Positions 1 to 8,347 of a stretch of 64,000 bases of DNA are shown here, piece after piece. The notes beneath the pieces were generated by a model, which was given only the letters and a program-made list of their open reading frames with translations, was not told where the DNA came from and did not search any database. The DNA is from JACCWM01 sp040393065 (GTDB taxonomy: Bacteria > Myxococcota_A > Bradymonadia > Bradymonadales > Bradymonadaceae): assembly GCA_040393065.1 (NCBI GenBank), contig JBEBUW010000007.1:12022-76021 (forward strand), read 5' to 3'. Position 1 is the first letter of the stretch, and every line of letters begins with the position of its first letter. The position numbers and the translations under genes are program-made.

Positions 1-2
1 AT

Positions 3-317
3 GCGATCTGTCAGGTAACGGTGTGCATGGACGCGGAATCGGCGCTGCGCCAGGCGCGCGCGCAGGTGTTTGATATTGTGCTCATGGATATCGGGCTGCC
101 GGGAATGAGCGGGCTGGATGCGGTCGGGCTGTTGCGCCAGATTCCGGAATACGAAACGCGGGCGATCGTTGCGCTGACCGGGCATGCGATGCCGGGCGAT
201 CGAGAGCAGATATTGGATGCAGGATTTTCGCACTATCTGGAAAAGCCGTTTTCATTCCGCGATCTGATCGAGGTGATTCTGGTTGCCACGGCCGGGACTG
301 ATGAAACCACGAATTAG
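3..317 (+). CDS. Response-regulator receiver domain, C-terminal part (gene cut by window edge)
   Basis: The reading frame is open to the left edge, so the first codons here are internal to a longer gene. The visible part is most of a CheY-like receiver domain. The phospho-acceptor Asp is in VLMDIGLPGMSG, the switch Thr in ALTGHAM and the conserved Lys in EKPF. The protein ends about 15 residues after the last receiver helix with no DNA-binding domain. It is therefore either a single-domain regulator or, since the receiver lies at the C-terminus, the tail of a hybrid histidine kinase; the part needed to decide lies outside the window. The ALTGHAM wording is common in hybrid-kinase receivers, which slightly favours that reading (inference). 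Confidence 0.85.
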   Translation, partial: AICQVTVCMDAESALRQARAQVFDIVLMDIGLPGMSGLDAVGLLRQIPEYETRAIVALTGHAMPGDREQILDAGFSHYLEKPFSFRDLIEVILVATAGTDETTN

Positions 318-380
318 AGGTTTCCTGGGGGAAGCGTTCGTTTTCGGCGTTTTTGTGCAAAAAACATATTTTTGCGTGAT

Positions 381-441
381 GATGCCCGGTCACCCGCTGT
401 TTTTGCGTAAATGCGCACAACAGGGATTTTGACCGGGCATC
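381..441. repeat. Inverted repeat beside the first 42-bp array
   Basis: An 11-bp perfect inverted repeat (gatgcccggtc at 381-391, gaccgggcatc at 431-441) flanks a T-rich loop of about 39 bases. Its right arm lies inside the first unit of the 42-bp array, and the same ccgggcatcga text recurs near 686. The 318-418 stretch shows no credible gene. The hairpin could help end transcription of the receiver gene, but no T-run follows the right arm. Confidence 0.45.
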
Positions 442-754
442 GAGGGAAATGGCTTAACGCGTGAAATGTTTTGATGGTTTTTTAGGAAAAATGAGCCGTT
501 CAACGAAGTTTTTTGATGGTTTGTCTAAAAAAATGGGTCCATGTGTGGGGTTATCGGATGAGTCGTCGAAAAAAATGTGCCAGCGCGTGAAGTTTATGGA
601 TGGCTTGTCAAGAAAAATGGGTCATTGGGTGAGGTTTTTTGATGCGGCATCAAGGGAATTCACTGGTTAAGCGAAACGAGTCGACCGGGCATCGACTTGC
701 ACGGGCCGTTGGGTGAAACGAGTCGATGAGGCATCGACTTGCGTCGGTGCGCAA
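419..754. repeat. Array of eight degenerate 42-bp tandem repeats
   Basis: Eight consecutive units of exactly 42 bp begin at 419, 461, 503, 545, 587, 629, 671 and 713. Several middle units resemble gtgaagttttttgatgg followed by a tgtc-aaaaaaatggg stretch. The last two units share cgag-tcga-ggcatcgacttgc text, and the last holds a perfect hairpin (agtcgatg/catcgact). Because 42 is divisible by three, the middle units read as a 14-residue peptide repeat (461-670). However, the repeat continues in register upstream of the start and past the stop, so it behaves as a DNA repeat rather than a gene. It lies between the 3' ends of two convergent genes. Confidence 0.8.
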
Positions 755-863
755 AAGAGAATTTTTGATGGGGTGATGGGGCATCGCCGCGGATATTTGT
801 GCAAAAACGAGTTTCCGGCGGATTGCGGGAGCGCGGCGGCGAAAAAACGTGTTTTTGCATGAA

Positions 864-910
864 AACACAGACCCGGCTCCGGTGTCTGGGATGACGGCCG
901 GGTCTGTGTT
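864..910 (-). terminator. Strong hairpin terminator for the lytic transglycosylase gene
   Basis: A 14-bp perfect inverted repeat has arms aacacagacccggc (864-877) and gccgggtctgtgtt (897-910). On the minus strand the stem is followed by TTTT. It starts 10 bases beyond the minus-strand stop codon at 921, as expected of a rho-independent terminator. Confidence 0.75.
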
Positions 911-920
911 GTGGGGTGTT

Positions 921-3140
921 TTAGAGGCGTGCGGGGTTGGCGGGGCGGGTATCGAGTTCGGTCTGGCCGAGGAGCCACTGGTAGGCGGCATAGCTGCCGA
1001 TGACGCGTTTGGTGTAGTCGCGGGTTTCGAGATAGGGGATGTCTTCGACCCAGAGGGCGATGTCGTCGTTGGGTTGGTTGCGCAGCCAGCCGCTGATGCG
1101 TCCGCCGCCGGCGTTGTAGGCGGCGGCCATGAGGACGGGGTGGGAGTCGAAGCGTCTGGCGAGTGAATAGATGTGGTCGACGCCGACGCGGATGTTGACG
1201 TCGGCGGTTTTCAGGCGCTCGGGTGTGGCGCGGCCTTCGATGTCTTTGTCGTGGTCGAGGGCGGTCTTGGGCATGAGCTGCATGAGGCCCAGGGCGCCGG
1301 CCCAGGAGGTAACGTCTTCGATGAAGCTGGATTCTTCGCGCATGATGGAGGTGGAGAAGGCGCGGTGGACGGTGGGGCCGTCCCATTGCGCGGCTTCGGC
1401 GGTGTGTGCGGCCTGGATTTTGGCGGCGAAGGGGTTGGGCCAGGCGAGTTGCCAACGCACGAGGATGCCGTCGTCGGGCTGAGCCCAGGGGCTGCCGGGG
1501 ATCTGGCGGCGGACGATGTTGTGGCTGAGCGGGTAGCGTTCGGCGGCGTGGCAGAGGTAGGCCAGGCGCCATTTGTTGGTTTCGTCGTCGGCTTTTGTGT
1601 TGGTCTGGGTGGCGCGGAGGCGGACGGATTCGAAGTCGCAGGCGGCGTGGTACTGGCCGAGGCTCGCGAGTTTGTAGGCGCCGGTTGCTTTCCAGTTGGC
1701 GTCGTTGAACCAGGTGACCTGGTTGGCGCGTGCGCCGGGTTTGAGCGGAGTGGGTTGGATGTTGTTCTCGCGCAGGCGCAGGCTGGAGATGTAGCCGTAG
1801 AAGCTGAACGGGTATTGGGTCCAGGTTTTTTGCCAGAAATCGTAGGCCTGTTGTTTGTTGTCGAGGCGAAAATTGGCGAGCGCGAGGAAGTAGGAGAGGC
1901 GTCCCTGGCTGAAATATTGGTCGTCGCGCGCGGGGAGTTCGAGTTTGCTGACGGCGTCGATGAATTCCTTGTATTTCTTGGTGCGGAGCAGGGATTCGTA
2001 GACTTCCCAGGCCATTTCGTGGGTCATGTCGCCGTCGGGATATTCGCGCAGGGCGCGGGTGAGGAGTTCGCGTTCTTTCTGGGTGTTGCCGCGTTTGCGT
2101 TCGACGCGTGCCAGGTAAAAGAGGGCGTCATCGGCGTGGCTGAGTTTGGGGTACTCGGCGAGGATGGCCTCGAACATTTTCTGGCTCTGATCGAGCTGGT
2201 TTTTGTCGTGATGGTAGCGGCCGAGTGCGTACATGCTGCGGACGCGGTCGCCTTCGTGTGCTGGTTCGGTGCAGGTGTCGATGACCTGCTGGTAGTTTTT
2301 GTTGGAGTTTTCGATGCGGCGCAGGCGCATGAGTGTGCGGGCACTCAGGAAATGAAGAGTGCAGCGGTCGGCTCTGGAGAGTTTCGAGGCATTGAGGGCT
2401 TCGATTTGTTGGTTCGCGTCGCGAAATCGGACGCGGGAGAAGAAGCCTTCGGCGCGGCGCAGGCGTGCAAGGTCGGAAGGTTTTTTGGCAAGTTTTTGGA
2501 CGGCTTTGGCGAGGAAGTCGTCGACACAGTAGGCGAAGGCGTGGTCGGCGAGTGTATTGAGGCTTTTGGAGTTTTCGGGGGTCGTTTTGGCGGTTGAGAG
2601 CAGGGGGACGAACCAGTCGCAGACTTCCTGGTTCTGGGAGGATTTGAGGGCGTTTTCGATGGTTTTGGGATTTGGGAGCGCGTTTTCTTGTTTGTCGATG
2701 CTTTGTTGGGCGACTTCGATTTTGGCGAGTAGAAATTCGGAGCCTTCGTAGCCTTTTTCAAGGGCTTTGCTGTCGATGATTTTTTGGAGGACGTCGGGTT
2801 GGGGGCTGCCTTTCAGGGCGTTGGCTGCGGCGTGGACGTGCAGGATGTCGGAAAGGTCGGAGGGGAGGGCGGCGGCCTTGAGGAATTGGGCGGCGGCCTG
2901 ATCGAAGTTGCCGGATTTTTCGAGGGCGAAGGCGGCCCGGGCGGCAGTGCAGACGGGTTCGGTGCAGGGGCCGGGGGCGATGGCGGGGAGCTGAAGGGAG
3001 GTCTGGATTGCGGGTGAGGTGGAGGGGGAGGCGGCCTTTTCTTTTGCTGTGGCCCGGGGCGCTGCGCCGACGAGGAGGCTGAAGGTTGTGCCGGTGAGAA
3101 GGAGAATCGCCAGGGATTTTGCGCGGTGGGGTGACTTCAT
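921..3140 (-). CDS. slt: Soluble lytic murein transglycosylase (Slt70-like)
   Basis: This 739-residue exported protein cleaves peptidoglycan between MurNAc and GlcNAc with 1,6-anhydro ring formation (family knowledge). Residues 1-33 form a signal peptide ending near ATAKEK. The middle is a long alpha-helical region with TPR-like hairpins, like the doughnut domain of Slt70. The C-terminal SLT domain covers about residues 585-720. It has the catalytic Glu in MREESSF (Glu603), then the GALGLMQLMP and AAYNAGGGR motifs and a terminal YTKRVIGSYAAYQWL helix. Length is close to the family norm of about 620-750. The gene converges on the receiver gene across the 42-bp array and has its own terminator. 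The ATG at 3140 gives an intact signal peptide. A beta-barrel gene follows upstream in the same direction, 78 bases away, so the two may be cotranscribed. Confidence 0.93.
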   Translation of the reverse strand: MKSPHRAKSLAILLLTGTTFSLLVGAAPRATAKEKAASPSTSPAIQTSLQLPAIAPGPCTEPVCTAARAAFALEKSGNFDQAAAQFLKAAALPSDLSDILHVHAAANALKGSPQPDVLQKIIDSKALEKGYEGSEFLLAKIEVAQQSIDKQENALPNPKTIENALKSSQNQEVCDWFVPLLSTAKTTPENSKSLNTLADHAFAYCVDDFLAKAVQKLAKKPSDLARLRRAEGFFSRVRFRDANQQIEALNASKLSRADRCTLHFLSARTLMRLRRIENSNKNYQQVIDTCTEPAHEGDRVRSMYALGRYHHDKNQLDQSQKMFEAILAEYPKLSHADDALFYLARVERKRGNTQKERELLTRALREYPDGDMTHEMAWEVYESLLRTKKYKEFIDAVSKLELPARDDQYFSQGRLSYFLALANFRLDNKQQAYDFWQKTWTQYPFSFYGYISSLRLRENNIQPTPLKPGARANQVTWFNDANWKATGAYKLASLGQYHAACDFESVRLRATQTNTKADDETNKWRLAYLCHAAERYPLSHNIVRRQIPGSPWAQPDDGILVRWQLAWPNPFAAKIQAAHTAEAAQWDGPTVHRAFSTSIMREESSFIEDVTSWAGALGLMQLMPKTALDHDKDIEGRATPERLKTADVNIRVGVDHIYSLARRFDSHPVLMAAAYNAGGGRISGWLRNQPNDDIALWVEDIPYLETRDYTKRVIGSYAAYQWLLGQTELDTRPANPARL

Positions 3141-3218
3141 GTCGTGTCCGATAGCTTGGAGAGGGCAGGTTTTGGGGCGGTGTTCTGGTGGATTTTACAG
3201 AAGGGGAACCTTGTGGGA

Positions 3219-3929
3219 CTAGAAAAGTAGTCCGTTGACGCGCCAGCCGAGGCCGATGAAGAGGTTGTGGCCGGCCAGGGAGAGGGTTTCGTTGTCGGGA
3301 AGGTCGAGGCGGCCGGTCTGGTAGCGGTAGTTGAAGTTGAGCCAGGGGGCGTGGCCGTGGTTGGGGCTCCAGAGGGGGATGTCGAAGCCTGTGCCCAGGC
3401 TCCAGGCGATGCCGAAATCGGAGTGGGAGGTGGTGGACTGGTCGGTGGCGCGTGCAACGTCGACCAGCGCGTATCGGGCAGTGACGCCGAGTTCGAGGTG
3501 AAAGGCGGCCAGGGCGTGGCCGAGGAGGCTGTTGGAGAGCAGGGCCAGGTAAAAGGGGTGCAGGCCGAAGGTGAGGCCGATGCCGTGTAGGGCGATGTCG
3601 GTGTTGTCGCCGGCGATGTCGTCGTAGTGGTAAGCCAGGCGGGTATCGCCGAGGTACATCGGGAAGCTGTGGCGGATGCCGGCGTCGAGGCTCCAGTTCT
3701 GGTCGAGTTCGTCCTGGTTGAGAAAGCTGAGTCCGGTGCGGAGGCTGTATTCAACGAAGGCGCCGTTGAATCGTTGCTGGCCAGAGGAGGGAGCGGGGCT
3801 CTGGAAGAGCGTCGGGATGGGAGATTCGGGAGTTTGAGAGGGTTCTTGTGCGAAGGCAGCGGGCAGGATGGAGAAAAGTGAAAAGGCGAGCGCTGTAATT
3901 TGCAGGGAAACAAATCTGGATGTATGCAT
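3219..3929 (-). CDS. Predicted outer-membrane beta-barrel protein
   Basis: This 236-residue protein has a clear signal peptide (hydrophobic ITALAFSLFSILPAAFA, cleavage before QEPSQ). A short Pro/Ser-rich spacer follows, then alternating hydrophobic and polar strands rich in aromatic residues and glycine. The chain ends in Phe (WRVNGLLF), the usual terminal signature of BAM-assembled outer-membrane proteins. About eight to ten strands seem possible. No enzymatic motif is visible and I do not recognise a specific family; OmpW- or OmpA-barrel-like topologies would fit the size. It lies just upstream of the transglycosylase on the same strand, consistent with an envelope role. Its substrate or ligand is unknown. 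Confidence 0.7.
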   Translation of the reverse strand: MHTSRFVSLQITALAFSLFSILPAAFAQEPSQTPESPIPTLFQSPAPSSGQQRFNGAFVEYSLRTGLSFLNQDELDQNWSLDAGIRHSFPMYLGDTRLAYHYDDIAGDNTDIALHGIGLTFGLHPFYLALLSNSLLGHALAAFHLELGVTARYALVDVARATDQSTTSHSDFGIAWSLGTGFDIPLWSPNHGHAPWLNFNYRYQTGRLDLPDNETLSLAGHNLFIGLGWRVNGLLF

Positions 3930-4043
3930 GAGCAGGGAACTTCAATTTTGGGTTGTACAGAATTGAAAGAATCTTTTAGGATGCGGCACGCTAAAGGGCG
4001 TAATTGACCTTGCGAAGTTTTGCATATGAGTACGAGGGAGTAA

Positions 4044-4613
4044 ATGTTGCTCAGAAACAAGAAGTTGATCGCACTGGTGATGACCATCTCATTCACTCAG
4101 TTTGCTTGCTACAATACTTATTTCATTAGCGCCACAGAACTGGCGAAACTGGAAAGCTCTGTAGAGCCGCGCGAGGTAGTGAACGTCCTTGGAGATTGTC
4201 CGAGTGGGGCGGCCAGTGCTTATCGTTCGGTAAACCTGCATGGCAGCCAGTGGGCCGAGGCGGCTGATCCGGCGGCTGAGGGTGTGGCTTCGGATGCGAC
4301 GAGCACCTCGGATGTGCCGCGCGCGGATGGTTGCACGGATATTCCTGTGTCGACTGCGAACGCGTTGAATGTGCGTACGACGAGTGGCAGCTTGCATCGT
4401 GTCACGCCATTTAACTTCGTGATGAGCGATTCGCAGCTTGTGTCGCCGGAATATGATTTGTTGTTGCCGATGGAAGAAGTTTCGGGCGCAGAAGTAAAGC
4501 AGTTCAGCACCTGGAAGACGGTTGCAACGATTTCCGGCGTGAGCATTCTTGCGATCGGAACGTTTGTTGGCATTAGCTTGCTGGCGCCTGAAGAGCAGGG
4601 TGTTGCGAAGTAA
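4044..4613 (+). CDS. Small lipoprotein-like protein with C-terminal membrane segment
   Basis: 189 residues. The start ATG at 4044 is preceded by GAGG six bases upstream. The N-terminus is basic then hydrophobic and ends in TQFAC, an imperfect but usable lipobox with Cys22. The middle holds an Ala/Asp/Ser-rich low-complexity stretch and two extra cysteines. A second hydrophobic segment near the C-terminus (TVATISGVSILAIGTFVGISLL) is long enough to span a membrane. The layout of lipid anchor, short ectodomain and C-terminal hydrophobic helix resembles many uncharacterised deltaproteobacterial proteins, but I cannot name a family. It is divergent from the barrel gene at 3929 and appears monocistronic. 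Function unknown. Confidence 0.65.
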   Translation: MLLRNKKLIALVMTISFTQFACYNTYFISATELAKLESSVEPREVVNVLGDCPSGAASAYRSVNLHGSQWAEAADPAAEGVASDATSTSDVPRADGCTDIPVSTANALNVRTTSGSLHRVTPFNFVMSDSQLVSPEYDLLLPMEEVSGAEVKQFSTWKTVATISGVSILAIGTFVGISLLAPEEQGVAK

Positions 4614-4675
4614 GCGGACTGCGGACAACTGGCTGTATCTGGAAATTTTCTTGAAATATGGAATTTGAAGTTTTT

Positions 4676-4709
4676 ATTGAGGAACGGTGTTTATATACCG
4701 TTCCTCAAT
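4676..4709. repeat. 13-bp perfect inverted repeat in a promoter-sized gap
   Basis: Arms attgaggaacggt (4676-4688) and accgttcctcaat (4697-4709) surround the eight-base loop gtttatat. No T-run follows on either strand, so it is not a standard intrinsic terminator. It lies 63 bases past one gene and 142 before the next. It may be an operator, an RNA hairpin or a weak terminator. Confidence 0.55.
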
Positions 4710-4850
4710 TGCGTTCTTGGCAGAAGGTTTGGTTTGGAAGGCCTGGAGAGGGAACAGTGAGGCGTTGAATCGTATTGTACGAAGGTACGAGAAGAGCAGA
4801 CTGAGAGCTTGAGAAAGTTGGGCTGCGCTGGCGAACTTATAGGAATCAGG

Positions 4851-5378
4851 ATGAATATGCAGAATTTATGTGGAGTGAATCGGGTCGTTCGGGGAGGTTT
4901 TGTGGGGCTGGTGCTTTTGGGAGTGCTTGGACTGGCGGGGTGCGAGCGTGGCGACCGGGTTGCGGTTGCGGAGGCGCCGTCTGAGGTCGAGGCATCGGAG
5001 GGGGCGACGCGTCGTGCCAAGAGCGCGATGTATTCTGCAAAGGTTGAGCAGGATTCGGTGGCCGTTGGTCAGCCGTCGGAGGTTGTGTTGGCGATTGAGC
5101 CGGGTAATGATCTGAAGATCAATTTGGATTTTCCCTGGAAAATAGAAATGCAGGAGAAGGAAGGTGTGGTGTTTACGTCTTCTGCGTTCGGTAAGAGTGA
5201 TTTTTCGTTGCAGGAAGAGCGTGCGACGATTCCTGTGGTGATGAATGTTGCGAAGGTGGGCGAGCACGAAGTGGAAGCGGTCGCGGATTTTAGCGTTTGC
5301 AATGATGATCGCTGCGAGATTTTACGCGGAGAAAACTTGGTCTTTAAGATTCGGGGTATAGAGGAGAGCAACGAGTAA
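4851..5378 (+). CDS. Lipoprotein with a C-x4-C motif, possible thiol-redox partner
   Basis: The frame extends upstream to a TTG at 4809, but the ATG at 4851 has AGGA six bases before it and gives a clean lipoprotein signal, so I start there (175 residues). The hydrophobic stretch GFVGLVLLGVLGLAGC contains lipobox LAGC, so the mature protein starts at that Cys. The mature part is a beta-rich domain of about 120 residues ending in FSVCNDDRCEI. Paired cysteines with acidic residues between them, late in a beta-sandwich, recall DsbD N-terminal-like domains. I infer a periplasmic redox or metal-related role without proof. A DsbD/ScsB-like protein is encoded 32 kb away. The prkA-led run begins 81 bases downstream, so cotranscription is possible. 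Confidence 0.65.
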   Translation: MNMQNLCGVNRVVRGGFVGLVLLGVLGLAGCERGDRVAVAEAPSEVEASEGATRRAKSAMYSAKVEQDSVAVGQPSEVVLAIEPGNDLKINLDFPWKIEMQEKEGVVFTSSAFGKSDFSLQEERATIPVVMNVAKVGEHEVEAVADFSVCNDDRCEILRGENLVFKIRGIEESNE

Positions 5379-5459
5379 CAGGGTGAGGTGCGGATAGGTC
5401 GGGCGTGTATGTGATGCGGCCGGAGGCTTTACTAATCTTGATGAAGAGTGGAGTGAATC

Positions 5460-7775
5460 ATGATGAAGAACAGTCAGGACTTATTGTCCCGTGTGACGTC
5501 CGAAGTCGAGAGCAGCTTTCAAACGAATCGTCGGATTATGAGCTTCCAGGAGTTTTTGGATGTATTTCTGGAGCAGCCGCATCGGTATGCGCGTAATGCG
5601 GCGCAGTATATCCGGGATTGTTTTTTGTATTTTGGGACGGAAACCAAGCCCCAGGTCTGGGGCGAGGTGACGCACTATAAGTTATTTGATGCGGCATTTG
5701 ACGGTGGCCGGGGGCGGCTGGTTGGTCAGGAGCGCGCGCAGGAGCGTGTGTTTAAGCTGCTGGATAATTTTGTGCGTGAGGGCAGTGTTAACAAACTGAT
5801 TTTGTTGCACGGGCCCAATGGCAGCGCGAAGAGTACGTTTGTGGACATGATTCAGCGTGCGCTGGAGCATTATTCGCATACGGATGAGGGGGCGCTGTAT
5901 CGGTTTAGCTGGATCTTTCCGGATGAAAAAATTGCTTCAGGTGGAGCGATTGGTTTTGGCGGGCGGAGTGCACGGACGGCGGAGCGTTCGACGTTGGAGT
6001 CGTTTGCGTTTCTGGAAGATCAAGAGATCAATGCGAAGGTTCCCAGTGATCTGAAGGATCATCCGCTGTTGTTGATACCCAGGGTGCAGCGTGAAGTGAT
6101 TTTGCGGGATGCATTTGGACTGAAAAGTGAGGGGGCTATCAAAGCTCGTGAGGAGCGGCGGACAAGGTCAGATGGTGGCAATTCTGCTGAGGAGAGGGAG
6201 GAGGATGTTTTTGCGCTGAGCGATTATCTATTGCGAGGTGATTTGAGTCATACCAGCCGGCAGATTTTTGATGCGTTGTTGACAGCGTATCAGGGGGATT
6301 TTGAGAAAGTTTTGAAGCATGTGCAGGTCGAGCGGTTTTTCATCAGTCGTCGCTATCGCACAGGCGTCGTGACCGTGGAGCCGCAGATGCGGGTGGATGC
6401 GGGGATACGGCAGTTGACGGTGGATCGTAGTCTGGCGGCACTTCCGACGAGTCTTCAGAATCAGACTTTGTATGAGCCATTTGGAGATCTGGTCGATGCG
6501 AATCGCGGGATGATCGAGTACGACGATTTGTTTAAGCGGCATCCGGATTTGAATAAGTATTTGCTGGCGACGAGTGAAAAGGCGGCGGTTTCGCTTGAGA
6601 ACCAGATCTTGCATCTGGATATGGTGCTGATGGCGACGGGTAATGAGGATTATCTGGATGCGTATAAGCAGACTGCGGATTATTCGTCGTTTAAGGGGCG
6701 TGTCGAGTTGGTGCGTGTGCCGTATTTGCTCGATTATATGGTGGAAGAGCTGATTTATCGTGAGCAGTTGGGCAGCTTGAGCATTGTGAAGCGGGTGGCG
6801 CCGCATACGACATTTGTTGCGGCTTTGTGGGCTGTGTTGACGCGTTTGAACCGTCCTCATGCGGATGACTATCCGAATACGATTCGTGATGTGATCGCGA
6901 AGATGACGCCGCTGGAGAAGGCGGATTTGTATGCACGCGGCAAGGTGCCTGACAATATCGGGCCGGAGCGCGCGCGTGAGTTGAAGTCGCTGATCGCGGC
7001 CTTGATGGATGAGGGCGGGAGTTCGTCAGAGTACGAAGGGCGTCGTGGGGCGAGTCCGCGTGAGATGAAGATGATTTTGTTGAACGCGAGCCAAAATGAT
7101 GCGTATCCGACGCTTTCGCCGCTGGCGGTTTTTGATGAGCTGGAGGCGTTGGTACGGGATCTGAGTGTGTTTCCGTTTCTGCAGATGAAGCCGGACGGCG
7201 ACTATCATCGTCATGATTATTTCATCACGATTGTTCGGGAGCGTTATCTGGACATGATCGATCTGGAGATTCGTAGTGCGATGGGGCTTGTAGAAGAAGA
7301 GCAGTATTACGATCTTTTTGCGCGCTATATCGACAATGTGAGTCAGTCACTGAAGGGAGAGAAGGTTTACAATAAGGTGACGAGCTCGTATGAAAAGCCG
7401 GATGAAGCGTTTATGCGCGAAATCGAGGCTACAATTAATACTGAAGAAGATACCGATGAGTTTCGTCAGAGCTTGATGACATCGATCGGTGCTTATTCGA
7501 TCGATAATCCAGGCGCGAAAGTTGATTACCTGATGATTTTTCCGAATTTGTTCGAGAAATTGCAGGAGGCATTTTTCAGTGAGCGTCAGCGGCAGATACA
7601 GAAGATCGTTGAGAATCTGCTCGTTTATTTTGAAGACGATAAAAAGCAGTTGAGTAAGACTGAACTGGAAGCTGTGAAAGTGACGCTTGAGAATTTGAAG
7701 CAGCGTTATGGTTATTGTGATGCAAGTGCACGGGAAGCTGTGGCATTCTTGTTATCGAGCCGGTATAGCGGCTGA
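5460..7775 (+). CDS. prkA: PrkA-family serine protein kinase with AAA-type ATPase core
   Basis: 771 residues, longer than the roughly 630-640 usual for PrkA/YeaG. Residues about 25-100 carry the family's N-terminal region (SFQEFLDVFLEQP). The P-loop GPNGSAKST is at residues 118-126, and the family block GNEDYLDAYKQTADYSSFKGR is near 400. The C-terminal half is helical and should correspond to the kinase-like region. PrkA proteins respond to starvation and sporulation signals and phosphorylate Ser/Thr targets (family knowledge). PrkA genes often sit with YeaH and SpoVR genes; here neither is present, and two envelope proteins follow instead. The extra length seems to come from a charged insert around residues 220-250 and from the C-terminal part. 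An alternative start is the adjacent ATG at 5463. Confidence 0.9.
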   Translation: MMKNSQDLLSRVTSEVESSFQTNRRIMSFQEFLDVFLEQPHRYARNAAQYIRDCFLYFGTETKPQVWGEVTHYKLFDAAFDGGRGRLVGQERAQERVFKLLDNFVREGSVNKLILLHGPNGSAKSTFVDMIQRALEHYSHTDEGALYRFSWIFPDEKIASGGAIGFGGRSARTAERSTLESFAFLEDQEINAKVPSDLKDHPLLLIPRVQREVILRDAFGLKSEGAIKAREERRTRSDGGNSAEEREEDVFALSDYLLRGDLSHTSRQIFDALLTAYQGDFEKVLKHVQVERFFISRRYRTGVVTVEPQMRVDAGIRQLTVDRSLAALPTSLQNQTLYEPFGDLVDANRGMIEYDDLFKRHPDLNKYLLATSEKAAVSLENQILHLDMVLMATGNEDYLDAYKQTADYSSFKGRVELVRVPYLLDYMVEELIYREQLGSLSIVKRVAPHTTFVAALWAVLTRLNRPHADDYPNTIRDVIAKMTPLEKADLYARGKVPDNIGPERARELKSLIAALMDEGGSSSEYEGRRGASPREMKMILLNASQNDAYPTLSPLAVFDELEALVRDLSVFPFLQMKPDGDYHRHDYFITIVRERYLDMIDLEIRSAMGLVEEEQYYDLFARYIDNVSQSLKGEKVYNKVTSSYEKPDEAFMREIEATINTEEDTDEFRQSLMTSIGAYSIDNPGAKVDYLMIFPNLFEKLQEAFFSERQRQIQKIVENLLVYFEDDKKQLSKTELEAVKVTLENLKQRYGYCDASAREAVAFLLSSRYSG

Positions 7776-7840
7776 CCCGCATGTTCCAGCCTGATAGGAA
7801 TTTTCTGGCCGTGGTTGGGCCAAAGTTAGAGAGAGCTGCG

Positions 7841-8296
7841 ATGTACGTTGGAGTAAGAACAAGAGTTTTGATGATCGTGATGGTGATATTTGCCGGGCTG
7901 GTGATGGTAAGTGAGCCGGCCTATGCAAATCCTACCGCCCGTTATCGTCAGCAGATCGAGCAGTTTAAGACGATGCTTGAGGAGCAGGGTCAGGCTGATA
8001 CCAGTGGGGTAACTCAGAAGGATCGTGCGCTGACGGATAAGTGGATTCAGGAGGCTGAGGTTCTTCTGGCCAATGGTAATGCGGATGCGACAGGTCGTCG
8101 GCTTCGGCGTGTGGAATATGCGTTGGATATGATTCGGGCGATGGTTGCTGCTGCGAATATCGATACTCTGGCAGAGCAGCAGGAGGTTAATTTTCATGGT
8201 GTTCAAGAGCAAATCGATGCTCTTGAGAAGGAAATTAGCCAGATGCAGGGCCGGAAATCAGAGCTTGAGCAGGAATTGCAGAGAGCGCGTCAGTAA
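7841..8296 (+). CDS. Small periplasmic coiled-coil protein
   Basis: The frame is open from 7781, but the ATG at 7841 is preceded by GAGAGAG and gives a typical signal peptide (MIVMVIFAGLVMVSEPAYA, cleavage before NPTAR), so I choose 151 residues. The mature protein is all helical. An N-terminal segment (YRQQIEQFKTMLEEQ) and a central helical pair with LLANGNAD lead to a C-terminal coiled coil of about 40 residues with heptad spacing (VQEQIDALEKEISQMQGRK). No catalytic motif is visible. It lies 65 bases after prkA and 51 before the OmpA lipoprotein. It may partner that protein, whose own middle region is helical. Function unknown. Confidence 0.7.
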   Translation: MYVGVRTRVLMIVMVIFAGLVMVSEPAYANPTARYRQQIEQFKTMLEEQGQADTSGVTQKDRALTDKWIQEAEVLLANGNADATGRRLRRVEYALDMIRAMVAAANIDTLAEQQEVNFHGVQEQIDALEKEISQMQGRKSELEQELQRARQ

Positions 8297-8347
8297 GTTG
8301 TCGTCTACACCAGTGAATCCATTGAAATATGCAGTCGGGGATGACCG

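Noticed and set aside
461..670. A 69-codon frame with a regular 14-residue repeat
   Set aside because: The 42-bp repeat extends in register upstream of its GTG start and beyond its stop, no ribosome-binding site is present, and the units degrade at both sides. It is a repeat array, not a gene.
1173..2597. A 474-codon frame antisense to the lytic transglycosylase gene
   Set aside because: Composition is Gly/Val/Phe/Glu-biased without motifs, while the minus strand encodes a complete Slt protein.
3137..4096. A 319-codon minus-strand frame over the beta-barrel gene
   Set aside because: It is Ser/Thr/Pro-rich and overlaps a frame that has a signal peptide and C-terminal Phe.
4676..4709. Intrinsic terminator
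   Set aside because: No T-run follows the stem on either strand.
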